DNA from: Succinimonas amylolytica DSM 2873
GTDB taxonomy: Bacteria; Pseudomonadota; Gammaproteobacteria; Enterobacterales; Succinivibrionaceae
Direction: 5' to 3'
NCBI RefSeq assembly: GCF_000378405.1
Contig: NZ_KB899638.1
Location: 129,487 to 193,486, forward strand
DNA: 64,000 bases
In this document: positions 17,555-27,984 of the stretch, piece after piece
Numbering within the stretch: the first letter of the stretch is position 1
How the letters are laid out: each line of letters opens with the position of its first letter
Notes under the pieces: model-generated
Told to the model about the DNA's origin: nothing
The model's database searches: none
The model's input: only the letters and a program-made list of their open reading frames with translations
Position numbers and translations under genes: made by a program

Positions 17555-20500
17555 ATGAGTAATTTTCTCGAACTTCTTAATGTTGCACTCTATTTCGAGC
17601 CTCGCACTCTGGTAGTGACCGCTGACAGCAGCGCTCCCGTTACCGCCGTTTTCGGCGAGGCCGCTGCCGATCAGGTATTGCGTCTTTACAGATCCGGCGA
17701 GCCGTATCAGACCAATCTGTCTCTGGCTCACAGCTACGTATCCGGCTTCTGTTCTCCTGACACGGAAAACACCAGCATTTTCGAGGTGGACGATACGGCC
17801 TCCCGCTTCTCCTTTAACGTCAAGACCGGGAAAATCACGATCCCTTCCCGGGCAGCCAATCCGGAACTTTACCGGGATCACGGCAGGTTTTATAACCAGC
17901 TCTTTCATGAAATCAGCCATTATCTCCGGAGTCAGCAGGGAGCAATAGGGCAGATCACCAGCAAGCATTCTCCGGAATACGCCCGGGAAGAGGTTATTGC
18001 CGAAATGACCGCCTGCAAGATGATGGTCAATAGCGGCTTCCCCGTCCAGTATATTCAGACCTCCGCCCAGTACATTGACGCATGGGCCAATGAATATGTG
18101 AAGGATCTTCCTGATATCGAAAGGGAGGTTACAAAGGAACGCCTGATCCATGAAGCGGAAACCGCCGCAGACGCCTCCATGAAGATGATTCACTCCAATA
18201 TCGCCGTCAATCAGTACAGGGAGACCAATCAGGATCTCAAAATACGGCTTATTGTTCCCCTGGACGAATCTCCTGAGGCCGAAAGACTGGGCGCCCGCAA
18301 AGACTCCCGGGGCTACTTCATCAGATTTACCGACAACAGAGAGCAATTTGCCAAGTGGTTCCCGGAAGAAACCCTCGGTTCATCAATCAAAATCGCCGAG
18401 AAGGTGGTTTCGGAAATTTCCGATCCCGATCTCCGAAACGCCGGGGAAAATGATCTCCGGGAAGCGGAAAAGGCCGCTCAGAACAGATTGGCCGAGGAAG
18501 CTCAGCAGGAGGCCTCAAAGGTTCATCCCCGGAACAATGCCGACCTTCGGGAAGAAATATCCTCTCGCCAAACAGAAAAGAGCAATGCCCCTAATGCCGC
18601 CGCCGGAAATTCCGGCGTTACCACCGATCCCGTTAACGGCGCCACCACAGGCAATCCCAACGACGCCGCAATTACCGAATTACAGAGAACGATAGCAGCT
18701 CTTCAGAAACAGATTGAAACTCTGCAAAAACAGAATGAGGAATTCAGAAATGGAAACAAGCAGCATACAGACAGCCAAAACGAAGATTCACGAAGCCCTT
18801 CAGGGAACCCTGAATCAGCATTACAGCAAGGGACTCAGCAAAACCGGAGCGGAGGAACTCATGCAGACTCGCTGGGAGACCATCTCGGAGGAGCTTCTTC
18901 AGGATCGCCTGCCGGAAGCCCGGATCATCAGCAGTCTGATGTTCGAACTGTGGGAGGACAACATGACGGAAATGGAAACCCTGCTCCGGATCATCTGGGA
19001 GGACAATCCGGAGAACCTTCAGGACGATCTGATAACAGTAGCCGCGTGGACGGGGAATCTCGAAACGCCCCGGAACAGCCGGAAACTCCTGATGGAGCTC
19101 GTGGAGACCGTGCGGGAGAGAACGGAGCAGGAGATCGTCCCGAACCCCGTGATCTTTCAGGAGTCGGGGATCGGAACTCTGGCAACATTCATGAAGCAGA
19201 ATTACGAGAATCAGCCGGAAATGCAGATATACCGGTGGTGGATGACGCAGGATCCCGATCTTCTGAAGAATCTGTATTACCGGGAGAGTCAGATACCGGG
19301 ATCCGGGGACAGACTGACAGCATTTCTCGAAAGTCAGATGATCACCTCACGGGAGGAGCACGAGATAACGGCACACCTGAAGCAGAAATTCCTGAAGCAT
19401 CACGGGATACCGGCAGATCGCCTGAAGGAGATGGAAATCAGTCCGGAATACGAGACGGAAGAACTGGAATGGGAGGAGGAGTGGCTGCCGCACCTCGAGA
19501 TGCTGGTGACCGAGTTTCCGATGGAACTCCGGAAAATGCACGAGGAGAATCTTCTTCTGGATTACATGCTGAACAAGAGGGATCTTCTGCCCCCGGAGAA
19601 CAGCTTGACGGGAATGCTCACGGAGGACACGGAAACAGCCCTGAGCTTCATGACAGCAGCAGAAAACCCGACCACGGCCCCCTGAATGATCTCATAAACC
19701 TGTACCATAACGGCCAGTTTGAAGACGCTGCCGCCAAGGAACGGGTAACGGAGTATCTCAGAGATCACCTCAAAACAAGGCCCACATACTTCGACAAGGC
19801 CAGCGGCTACGGCATGTGGGAATACATTCTTGATGAACCGGTAATTGATGAAGCTCTCAGGAGGAAGAACAACGGATTCCGCACCTTACGCGGCGCCAGC
19901 GGTTTCGGCCATGATCTTGCTTCGCACTTTTCCGCATTCCTGAAGGAAGACATTCGCGATTATCTTAATGAGGCCAAGCTCGCTCACGACAACTTCAATA
20001 TTGAGATAAAGCCAGTACTGGAAAGGATTCTTCCGGCCATCGTTGATCAGGCCCGCGCCGCATCCCTTGAAGGAGCGGCTAAGTCAGAGAAGAGCAGGGA
20101 AGCCGGAACCCCGTCACGCAGGAGAGGCGGCAGCAGGGCTTCCCATCAGGAGACGAATACGGTATCTCCCCGGAGCGATAATGAGGAAGCCCGTCCTCAG
20201 GCAGCGCAGCCTGCGGCAAACCCGGACAGCAGCAATACCCCCAAGACCGAAAAAGCGGAGACTGAAAAGCAAGCCCCCGCAGCTACCGGCAATGAACTCA
20301 CCAAGGAAAAATTCTTAAAGCACGTTATCTATCACGGCCTTATTGATCTTGCCGAAATGTACCGCTATGAAGGGAATCCCGTTCCGGCCATATATCTGGA
20401 AAAGAAGCTGCGTTCGGAAAACCTGAACGAGAGCATTGACGCCATCTATGACTCCATCAGGAACGTCAGCAGTCCTCTCATGTACCGCGACTACAATGGG

Positions 20501-23500
20501 GAAAGCATTGAAAAGGCCGTCCGGGTCGTTAACAAAAACGTTCCGGAACAGGACATGCCCCGAAATATCAAGCTGGTTACCGGACGCATAGAAGCAAATG
20601 CTCTGGCCACCGTGCAGAACAGCCGCCTCTTTAACAATGACCTCATGACGAAGAAGATAGCGGAATTGCAGGTTCTGCACTCCGGTTATCCGACGTATGA
20701 CCAATTGCTGGATTCCCTCTCTGATGTCATTAAGGATTCAGAACAGCGTGTCGCTTCCGAAACGACATCTGCCGCCGAAACAGCTCCTCAGGAAACTGAG
20801 GCTCCTGAAGCTCAGCCGCAAAACGGAGAAGCCGAAATCGCGAAGCCCCAGGGCAATACTGAAGCTCCGGATCACGCTGCCGAAACTGAAACCGCCAAAG
20901 ATGACAGCGAGAAGTCTCAGGCCAATAAGACATCCCGTTCCCGCAAGCCGCAGAATTTAGGAGGAGCGCAGGTATTTGACCTCTTTGATGAATCAGAGAA
21001 GCAGGCAGAGGAAGTTCAGGACACCCCGGAAAACACTGAAAGCCGTGCTGCCCCCGAGGCTCCTTCTTCTGCCGTTTCATCCTCTCCTGTCCCGGAGGAA
21101 AAACCGGAAGCCGTTCCTGAAGCCAAGCCGGAATTTACCACCGCGGATAACTGGGAAATAACGTCTGAAACTGAAAAGTTAACCACCCTTGAGCGATTCA
21201 CGGCCAATATCGAGGCCATTGAGACTCTCAAAAAGATCCAAAGCGAAAACGACCGTCCCGCCACCAAGGAGGAACAGGAAAAGCTCGCGAAGTTTTCCGG
21301 ATGGGGCGGCTTAATGACGCATTTCCACCTTACCAACTCTTCGTCAAAGGCCGATGAAGTCAGATATGAAAATCTCCGGCAGCTTCTGGGCAATGAGGAA
21401 TTCGACAAGGCAAAGCGATCCGCTCTGACCGCCTACTATACGGATCCCCTGATTGCCAGGAATGTTTTCAAGGTGCTGGAAAAGGCCGGTTTTACCGGAG
21501 GCAGAATACTGGAGCCTTCCTGCGGCACCGGAATCTTCTTTGGCACCATGCCCCGGGACATGATGGCCAAGAGCGATCTTACCGGCGTGGAGCTTGAACC
21601 CATAACCGCTCAGATAGCTCAGAAGCTCTATCCCACAGCGAATATTCTGAACTCCGGCTATGAAAAGTCCGGACAGTCCAATAACACTTACGATGTTGTT
21701 ATCGGAAACGTCCCCTTTGGAAAGTTTTCCGTCAACGATCCCCACTACATGAAGGATCACGATTACATTCACAATTACTTCATCAACAAATCCATTGATC
21801 AGGTTAAGGAGGGCGGCATTGTGGCCCTGATCACCTCCTCGCAGACCATGGAGGACAGCGATCCCGCCTTCAGAAGAAAAATCGCGGAAAAGGCCGAGCT
21901 TCTCGGCGGCGTGCGGCTTCCTGATACCGCCTTTGAAAAGACCGGTACAGACATTAAAACGGATATCCTCATTTTCAAGAAACGCCGGGAACGGATTACC
22001 GCGGAGGAGGCAGCAAAGGAGACATGGGTAAACAAAAAGACCTTCGTGCTCGACACTGAAGCCAGTCCGTTTAACAGGTTTAACCGGGAATCCGTTTCAT
22101 CAGGAGAGATCAGCGCTTCATGGCTGCGAAACAACTTTTACAGCGATCTCAAAAAGAAGGAATGGGAAAAGGAGCTTCCCAAAATAAACCTGTCTCTCAA
22201 TGCGTATTACCAGCAGAACCCAGACATGATCGTGGGAGGCTATGACGGGTTAAAACTGGACAGATACGGCAAGCTTGATTTCAGATCCGGTCATGTGGAG
22301 GATCTGAACGCCTCAGTGGAGAGCTCGCTGTCCAAGATTTCCGGCACCTTTGAAGCCGAAAAATCAGACATCACCGAACAGCCAAACAAGTTCAAATCCT
22401 TCAATTATCCTGACGTCAAGTATTACTCGTATTTCATGAATGACGGCAAAGCCTACTTCAAAAATGCCGAATACATTGAACCCGTCAGCGAGGACAATCA
22501 GCCGCAGGTAAAGAAATTCATCGAACTTAAGGACGCTTTCCAGAAGGTCATTCAGGCCAACCGGGATTATTCCTCTGATGAAGCTCTGGAAAAGGCCCAG
22601 AGGGATCTCCGTACCAAGTATGAAGAGCTCCGGAAAATGTCAGGCATGAATACCGGCGTCTGGAAGCAGAGACCGTTATTCGATAATCGGAAGACCATCA
22701 CCAGCATCCTGAAACAGGACGTTGATTTCGGAAAGATCAAGGTGCTGGAGAACACCTATGAGAAATTCGAGGAAAACAATGGCAAGACCAAAGCCGTTAT
22801 TTACCTGAAAGGGCTCTCCGATATTTTCACAAAGAGAATCTTTGAAAAGGAATCCGCGGTTCAGGCCGGAAATGCTCAGGAAGCGCTGCTGCTCTGTCTG
22901 GGCAACAAGGGGAAGATCGATTTTGACTATATGTCATCCATCATGCCCAACCAGCAATCCGCGGACAGCCTGATCGACGAATTATCCAAGTCAGAGCTTA
23001 TTTTCCGAGATCCCGCCAAAACCGGCTCCGTTTATGAAAACTGGATCCCCCGGGAAGAATTTTTAAGCGGCGACATCCAGCTGAAGATGGATCAGGTAAA
23101 GGACAGGATCAACGATGATGTCTCCTTTACCAAGGAATTCGAAGCCCTGAAGAAGGTGCTCCCCAAGGAGAAAAAGTTTGATGAGCTTGATATCAACATC
23201 TCCTCGCCGTTTGTGCCTACGGACATTCTGGAATCATTTTTGAACCACGAATTCGGCACTTGGGGAGCGAAGGTCACCAGAAAGCTGGGCAAGGTGGAAG
23301 TCACCTTCCCCAATCTCCTGGATAAATCCCGGGAGGATTCCTACACCGTAAGCGACAAGTTAAAGATCTCCGATTTTGTCGAAGGCGTCATTAACCACAA
23401 GGTAATGAAGATCAAAAAGAACGAGAAGGAATTCGACAAGGAGGCCATCCATACCGTCAATAACGTTTACCGGAAACGCCTTGAGGAAAGCTTCAATCAG

Positions 23501-26500
23501 TTTAAGGCCGAGCTTGATTCCGAATCCCGCATCCGCATCGAGAACAACTACAACCATACCCTGAACCGCATGGTGCCGCGTTCCTATGACGGCAGCGTGC
23601 TGAAATTCACCGGAATGAACAAGAACCTGAAACTGAGAACCCATCAGGCAAACGGCGTTGCCAAGTGCATCTTCGGAGGAAATACTCTTCTGGCTCACGA
23701 AGTCGGCGCCGGAAAAACCTTCACCATGGCGGCAACCGCCATGGAAATGAAACGCATGGGCGTCTGCAAGAAGCCGGTATTTGCCGTCCCCGGGGCCGTG
23801 GTGGCGCAATGGGGCAAGGAGTTTCAGCAGCTCTATCCCAATGCCAATATCCTGACCGTCAAAAAGGACGATATGAGCAAAGACCATATCTCCGCGACCA
23901 TCGGCAAAATGGCATTCAACAACTGGGACGCCATCATCATGTCCCATGAAGCCTTCAACAAGATTCCCGTCTCTCAGGAAGTCATCGACAAAATCAAAAA
24001 TGAAAAGCTGGCCACCTTGAAGGAACTTTCCCATTCTGTCGGGAGAACCATCAGGGACGGTGAAACATGGCTCGTTAAGCAGGAGGTGGATCTGGAAACC
24101 ACTTTTGATTCCATCTCCCAGAAATACCAGAAATCCGGCTGTCCCATGACCATGGATGAAATCGGGATTGATCGTCTCTTCGTGGATGAAAGCCATAACT
24201 ACAAGAACCTGAAGCTCGACACCACCTTAACGCAGATCGTAGGCCTGAATACCAACGGAGCGGTCAAGGCTCAGGATATGGAGCTCAAGACCGCGTATCT
24301 CAATCAGGAAACGAACTACAAGGGGGTTGTTTTCGCATCGGGGACTCCGGTATCAAATACCCTGGGCGAGCTCTATACCATTCAGAAATACCTTCAGCCC
24401 AAGGTGCTGCAAAACAGCGGCTGCTACAACTTCGATATCTGGGCCAACAACTTTGTAAATATTGATTTCGACAAACAGGTCAAGATGACCGGAAATGATG
24501 TTCAGATCAAATTGCAGTTCAAGGAATTTAAAAACCTTGACGGCCTTCTGAATCAGTTCTGGCAGTGCGGCGATTTCGTAACCACCAAATCCCTCGTGGG
24601 CAAAGAGGGCTTTGTTTTGCCGGAGGTAAAGAGGGAAGCCGTGCTCATTGAACCCACCGAAAGCCAGAACAATCTCATTACGAAGCTGACTCAGCGCATG
24701 GCCGCCGTGGAAGCCCGCCAAGTGGCTCCGGAAGCGGACAACAAGCTCTGCATTGCCAGCGATGCCCGCAAGATCGGTCTTGATCCGCGGCTCCTGTCAA
24801 AATCAAATCTGGAAAGAATGGATCTGTCCCCGGCTCAGGCAGGATACGGCAATAAGCTGGAAACCGTGGCCGACAATGTGAGCCGGATCTGGAAGGAGAC
24901 CGCTGCCTCCCGCAGCACTCAGGTATTGTTTTCCGATTTAGGCACTCCGAAAAAGGGGGAATTCAACGTTTATGACGGCATGAAGGATCTCCTTATGCAG
25001 CGGGGCGTAGCGGAAAAGGAAATCGCCTTCATCCATGACTTTGATACCGACGAGAAGAAGAAAAGCCTTTTTGAACGCCTCAATGCCGGGGATATTCGCA
25101 TCGTTATCGGCAGCACTCAGAAGCTCGGCACCGGGTGCAATTTCCAGAAAAAGCTGATCGCAGCTCACCACATTGACGCTCCCTGGCGGCCCTCTGACTT
25201 CACCCAGCGTGAAGGAAGAATAGTCAGGCAGGGCAATGAGAACAAGACTGTTCAGATCTACACGTATTCCACCAAGAAAACCTTCGACGCCTACATGTTC
25301 GACATGCTGGCCCGAAAACAGGAATACGTAACCTCAATATTCTCAGGAAAGGAAAAGTCTCAGCGTGTGGAAGATGTGGGCGGCATTGAAATGAATTACA
25401 AGGAAATGAGAACCTTAACTTGCGGTAATGAAAAGCTGAAGCAAAAGCTCGACCTTATGGATCGTCTGGAGCAATACAAGATGTCCCTGAAGTTTGAAAA
25501 GCAGAAGCTCAATCACCTGTCTCAGGATATTCTTCTCGGCTTGCCGAACCGGATCGAGGCCTGCAAGCTCGGCATCAAGAACTTGCAGCAGGTATCTGAG
25601 CTGATCAGCAAATATCCCGTGGTTAAAAACGACAAGAACGAGACCGTGTTTCCCGGTTTTGAAAAGGGGGACGGGCAGCTTATTACCGACAAAAAGGAAT
25701 TTATGCAGTTTTTGGAGAACTCCCCGACCAATTGCCTTATCGGCAAGTATCGCGGCTTCCCGGTATATATGTTCCATGTCCGGGACAACACCGGGCAGAT
25801 GGCCAGAAGAACGGCTATCGCTCCCTCGGAGCTTTCCGGATTCAATATGATGAATTACGGAAGAGACCAGCGGAATACCACCCTGATCTATGCCGGTTTG
25901 ACCAATAACTGGGATCAGAAGATCTCCAAATTCGAGTTTGACCTGAAGGAGCACGAAAAGGAGCTGGCCAAGCTGGAGCATGAGCTTAAAGGCTCCGATG
26001 TCAGCCAGAACAGCATCAAGAAGGAAATCGAGCACTACGAATCCCTGATCGCCGCGTGTGAAAAGGAGCTCTCGTCTCTGGAATCCATTGATGAGTCCGA
26101 AGTTGCAGATCTTATCAATGTCGAAAACGCCGACACCGATTCCCTCAAGGACGTGGACTGCGATGTGAATGAGGTGGAGGAAAGCCTCAAAAAGCTTGAG
26201 GAGCCCGAGGATGAAGAGAGCGAGGAGAAGAAGCTCGAGTATTCTCTGCCGCATGAGGAATTGCATGAGAACCCGAATGAGGCAGAGAAAAAGGCAGAGT
26301 CAGAGAAGGATGCAGAGAATAAAGTCCGGAATGAAAAGCTGTTTCAGGAGGTGGACTTCGTTCCGGAAATCGAGGATGACCGGAAGAACTTTATTGATGT
26401 TCCTTACCGGGATAAGGACAAAGTAAAGGCTTTGGGGGCGAAGTGGGATATTCAGAACAAGTCATGGTTCATTCCCGAAGGCCTGGACAAATCCAAGTTT

Positions 26501-27958
26501 GCCGAGTGGCAGCCCAAGGAGCGGAAGGAGCCGGAAAAACTCGACTACATCAAGGTTCCCAAAACCGAAAAGGACGAGGCCAAGGCCCTCGGAGCAAGGT
26601 GGGATTCCGCCAGAAAATCATGGTTCATTCCTGCCGGAGTGCCCAAGGAGAGATTTGCCAAATGGCCTGCGGCTGCTCCTGAAAATAATAAGGAAGCCAA
26701 GCAGGAGAACTTCGGCCCGAAGGTCTATCTTCACGTTGCCTTCAGCGACAAGGACACGGTGAAGGCTATGGGGGCGAAATGGGATATTAAGCAGAAGCAA
26801 TGGTATTGCCGGGAAAACAAGAAGGAGAAATTCTCCGCATACCTGAATCCGCTTCCCAAGGAGAGCAATCATAAGCAGCCTTTGGCAAACACGGACTACA
26901 TCAACCGGGAGCCTAACGCTCAGGCTGCCATGCTGCGGGATCTTGCGGCAGCAGGCGTCCGGATCACCGACATCTCCATCCGGAATTGCTCAACCCTGCG
27001 AGTCCCCTTAATTGATGACAAGCCCGGAGAAAAGACCGGCAGCCTGACCATTCATCTTGACGGCGTACCCAACCTGAAATTCACCAATTTCAGGCATCCG
27101 GAGCTCTCCATCCCTTCCGGAAGCACCCAAATGGCCCGGGTGTATGTGGGGGATCTTGAAAAGACCAAGCAGGTGTCCCTGACCTCGGCTCAGGAACTGA
27201 AAAACACCCAGGAAAAGGGGCGGGAGCTTATAAAGGCGCAGGCCGAGGAAAAGCAGAAGGAAAGGGAGTCTCAGGCAAAGCAGGCCCAGAAAAAGAGCGC
27301 CTATTTCAAGACGCTGCCCCTTGCTGCCGAAGACTCGCCATACCTTGTAAACAAAGGGATCAAGCCCACGGCAGATCTGCATCAGAACAAAGCCACCGGA
27401 GATCTTTTTGTGCCGTTCTATGCTGCCGACGGAACCCTTAAAACCACGCAGATCATCCATCAGGACGCCCGTAAGCAGTTTATTGAACACGGCGAAATGA
27501 AGGGGAGCTTCCATCCTCTCGATGGCATGGACAGCCTCAAAACCTCTAAGCTTGGGATCTACATCTGCGAAGGCTACGCCACCGCCAGCACGATTCGGGA
27601 AGCTACCAAGGGGAATGTTGCGGTAGTCTCCGCGGCCAACTGCGGAAACCTTAAGGAGGTAGCCGTTTCCATTCATGCGATGTTCCCGGACAAGCCTATC
27701 GTGATCTGCGGCGACGATGACCAGCACAACACCGTAAATTCCGGACGTTCCCATGCGGAAGCAGCAGCAGAGGCCGTAGGCGGCACCGCGGTATTCCCGG
27801 TATTTGATGAACAATCCCGCGGCACCGACTTTAACGACATGGCCAGCGAAAAGGGCATCGAGTCCGTCCGGGAAGTGCTGCGTAACCAGTACCGGCTCCA
27901 CAGAGCAGCAGGCTCAGAAGGGCAGCCGGAAATTCCGCAGGCAGGGCGCAGCCGTTAA
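17555..27958 (+). CDS. traC: Giant polyvalent TraC-type primase fusion (3467 aa)
   Basis: A multidomain protein probably sent to, or expressed early in, the recipient. In order: an ArdC-like zincin (HEISH at 118-122, second metal Glu near 150); a coiled coil (about 370-395); a disordered Gly/Ser/Asp linker (about 399-710); two helical polyvalent-type domains (about 711-1080); an N6-adenine methylase (EPSCGTG near 1319, NVPFG near 1385); an SNF2-like helicase (HEVGAGKT near 2048, DESH near 2210, QREGRIVRQGN near 2549); a coiled coil; three DUF5710 repeats (about 2946, 2997, 3057); and a Toprim primase domain (CEGYATA near 3336, CGDDDQHN near 3384) as in RP4 TraC. The family is known from polyvalent proteins of phages and conjugative elements. 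Single uninterrupted frame. Confidence 0.9.
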   Translation: MSNFLELLNVALYFEPRTLVVTADSSAPVTAVFGEAAADQVLRLYRSGEPYQTNLSLAHSYVSGFCSPDTENTSIFEVDDTASRFSFNVKTGKITIPSRAANPELYRDHGRFYNQLFHEISHYLRSQQGAIGQITSKHSPEYAREEVIAEMTACKMMVNSGFPVQYIQTSAQYIDAWANEYVKDLPDIEREVTKERLIHEAETAADASMKMIHSNIAVNQYRETNQDLKIRLIVPLDESPEAERLGARKDSRGYFIRFTDNREQFAKWFPEETLGSSIKIAEKVVSEISDPDLRNAGENDLREAEKAAQNRLAEEAQQEASKVHPRNNADLREEISSRQTEKSNAPNAAAGNSGVTTDPVNGATTGNPNDAAITELQRTIAALQKQIETLQKQNEEFRNGNKQHTDSQNEDSRSPSGNPESALQQGTQQNRSGGTHADSLGDHLGGASSGSPAGSPDHQQSDVRTVGGQHDGNGNPAPDHLGGQSGEPSGRSDNSSRVDGESRNAPEQPETPDGARGDRAGENGAGDRPEPRDLSGVGDRNSGNIHEAELRESAGNADIPVVDDAGSRSSEESVLPGESDTGIRGQTDSISRKSDDHLTGGARDNGTPEAEIPEASRDTGRSPEGDGNQSGIRDGRTGMGGGVAAAPRDAGDRVSDGTPENARGESSSGLHAEQEGSSAPGEQLDGNAHGGHGNSPELHDSSRKPDHGPLNDLINLYHNGQFEDAAAKERVTEYLRDHLKTRPTYFDKASGYGMWEYILDEPVIDEALRRKNNGFRTLRGASGFGHDLASHFSAFLKEDIRDYLNEAKLAHDNFNIEIKPVLERILPAIVDQARAASLEGAAKSEKSREAGTPSRRRGGSRASHQETNTVSPRSDNEEARPQAAQPAANPDSSNTPKTEKAETEKQAPAATGNELTKEKFLKHVIYHGLIDLAEMYRYEGNPVPAIYLEKKLRSENLNESIDAIYDSIRNVSSPLMYRDYNGESIEKAVRVVNKNVPEQDMPRNIKLVTGRIEANALATVQNSRLFNNDLMTKKIAELQVLHSGYPTYDQLLDSLSDVIKDSEQRVASETTSAAETAPQETEAPEAQPQNGEAEIAKPQGNTEAPDHAAETETAKDDSEKSQANKTSRSRKPQNLGGAQVFDLFDESEKQAEEVQDTPENTESRAAPEAPSSAVSSSPVPEEKPEAVPEAKPEFTTADNWEITSETEKLTTLERFTANIEAIETLKKIQSENDRPATKEEQEKLAKFSGWGGLMTHFHLTNSSSKADEVRYENLRQLLGNEEFDKAKRSALTAYYTDPLIARNVFKVLEKAGFTGGRILEPSCGTGIFFGTMPRDMMAKSDLTGVELEPITAQIAQKLYPTANILNSGYEKSGQSNNTYDVVIGNVPFGKFSVNDPHYMKDHDYIHNYFINKSIDQVKEGGIVALITSSQTMEDSDPAFRRKIAEKAELLGGVRLPDTAFEKTGTDIKTDILIFKKRRERITAEEAAKETWVNKKTFVLDTEASPFNRFNRESVSSGEISASWLRNNFYSDLKKKEWEKELPKINLSLNAYYQQNPDMIVGGYDGLKLDRYGKLDFRSGHVEDLNASVESSLSKISGTFEAEKSDITEQPNKFKSFNYPDVKYYSYFMNDGKAYFKNAEYIEPVSEDNQPQVKKFIELKDAFQKVIQANRDYSSDEALEKAQRDLRTKYEELRKMSGMNTGVWKQRPLFDNRKTITSILKQDVDFGKIKVLENTYEKFEENNGKTKAVIYLKGLSDIFTKRIFEKESAVQAGNAQEALLLCLGNKGKIDFDYMSSIMPNQQSADSLIDELSKSELIFRDPAKTGSVYENWIPREEFLSGDIQLKMDQVKDRINDDVSFTKEFEALKKVLPKEKKFDELDINISSPFVPTDILESFLNHEFGTWGAKVTRKLGKVEVTFPNLLDKSREDSYTVSDKLKISDFVEGVINHKVMKIKKNEKEFDKEAIHTVNNVYRKRLEESFNQFKAELDSESRIRIENNYNHTLNRMVPRSYDGSVLKFTGMNKNLKLRTHQANGVAKCIFGGNTLLAHEVGAGKTFTMAATAMEMKRMGVCKKPVFAVPGAVVAQWGKEFQQLYPNANILTVKKDDMSKDHISATIGKMAFNNWDAIIMSHEAFNKIPVSQEVIDKIKNEKLATLKELSHSVGRTIRDGETWLVKQEVDLETTFDSISQKYQKSGCPMTMDEIGIDRLFVDESHNYKNLKLDTTLTQIVGLNTNGAVKAQDMELKTAYLNQETNYKGVVFASGTPVSNTLGELYTIQKYLQPKVLQNSGCYNFDIWANNFVNIDFDKQVKMTGNDVQIKLQFKEFKNLDGLLNQFWQCGDFVTTKSLVGKEGFVLPEVKREAVLIEPTESQNNLITKLTQRMAAVEARQVAPEADNKLCIASDARKIGLDPRLLSKSNLERMDLSPAQAGYGNKLETVADNVSRIWKETAASRSTQVLFSDLGTPKKGEFNVYDGMKDLLMQRGVAEKEIAFIHDFDTDEKKKSLFERLNAGDIRIVIGSTQKLGTGCNFQKKLIAAHHIDAPWRPSDFTQREGRIVRQGNENKTVQIYTYSTKKTFDAYMFDMLARKQEYVTSIFSGKEKSQRVEDVGGIEMNYKEMRTLTCGNEKLKQKLDLMDRLEQYKMSLKFEKQKLNHLSQDILLGLPNRIEACKLGIKNLQQVSELISKYPVVKNDKNETVFPGFEKGDGQLITDKKEFMQFLENSPTNCLIGKYRGFPVYMFHVRDNTGQMARRTAIAPSELSGFNMMNYGRDQRNTTLIYAGLTNNWDQKISKFEFDLKEHEKELAKLEHELKGSDVSQNSIKKEIEHYESLIAACEKELSSLESIDESEVADLINVENADTDSLKDVDCDVNEVEESLKKLEEPEDEESEEKKLEYSLPHEELHENPNEAEKKAESEKDAENKVRNEKLFQEVDFVPEIEDDRKNFIDVPYRDKDKVKALGAKWDIQNKSWFIPEGLDKSKFAEWQPKERKEPEKLDYIKVPKTEKDEAKALGARWDSARKSWFIPAGVPKERFAKWPAAAPENNKEAKQENFGPKVYLHVAFSDKDTVKAMGAKWDIKQKQWYCRENKKEKFSAYLNPLPKESNHKQPLANTDYINREPNAQAAMLRDLAAAGVRITDISIRNCSTLRVPLIDDKPGEKTGSLTIHLDGVPNLKFTNFRHPELSIPSGSTQMARVYVGDLEKTKQVSLTSAQELKNTQEKGRELIKAQAEEKQKERESQAKQAQKKSAYFKTLPLAAEDSPYLVNKGIKPTADLHQNKATGDLFVPFYAADGTLKTTQIIHQDARKQFIEHGEMKGSFHPLDGMDSLKTSKLGIYICEGYATASTIREATKGNVAVVSAANCGNLKEVAVSIHAMFPDKPIVICGDDDQHNTVNSGRSHAEAAAEAVGGTAVFPVFDEQSRGTDFNDMASEKGIESVREVLRNQYRLHRAAGSEGQPEIPQAGRSR
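18750..19685 (+). CDS. Candidate nested gene in +1 frame of the traC linker
   Basis: A 311-codon frame lies wholly inside the linker-coding part of traC. Its ATG has TGAGGA eight bases upstream. Its codons look natural (many ATC, CTG, GAG, GAT, CTT), and the product is glutamate-, leucine- and tryptophan-rich with amphipathic helices (EELLQDRLPEARIISSLMFE, ETEELEWEEEWLPHLEMLV), while the traC frame over the same bases is low-complexity Gly/Ser/Asp/Pro. The borders match: it begins where the traC coiled coil ends and stops where the next folded traC domain begins. No family recognised. An acidic product raises the idea of a DNA-mimic anti-restriction protein, which is speculative. The RP4 traI/traH pair is a precedent for nesting. 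Confidence 0.55.
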   Translation: METSSIQTAKTKIHEALQGTLNQHYSKGLSKTGAEELMQTRWETISEELLQDRLPEARIISSLMFELWEDNMTEMETLLRIIWEDNPENLQDDLITVAAWTGNLETPRNSRKLLMELVETVRERTEQEIVPNPVIFQESGIGTLATFMKQNYENQPEMQIYRWWMTQDPDLLKNLYYRESQIPGSGDRLTAFLESQMITSREEHEITAHLKQKFLKHHGIPADRLKEMEISPEYETEELEWEEEWLPHLEMLVTEFPMELRKMHEENLLLDYMLNKRDLLPPENSLTGMLTEDTETALSFMTAAENPTTAP

Positions 27959-27984
27959 CCGGAACCCGTAACCGTAACAACAGA

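Noticed and set aside
18252..18695. +1-frame ORF just before the nested traC candidate
   Set aside because: Same frame but the product is Pro/Arg/Lys/Ser-rich, ends in a stop before the candidate, and overlaps a well-folded part of traC; typical shadow.
23360..24196. 278-codon minus-strand ORF within traC
   Set aside because: Lies opposite the conserved helicase motifs; composition (His/Gly/Phe-rich) is that of a reverse-strand shadow. The same holds for 25415-26266 and 27008-27901.
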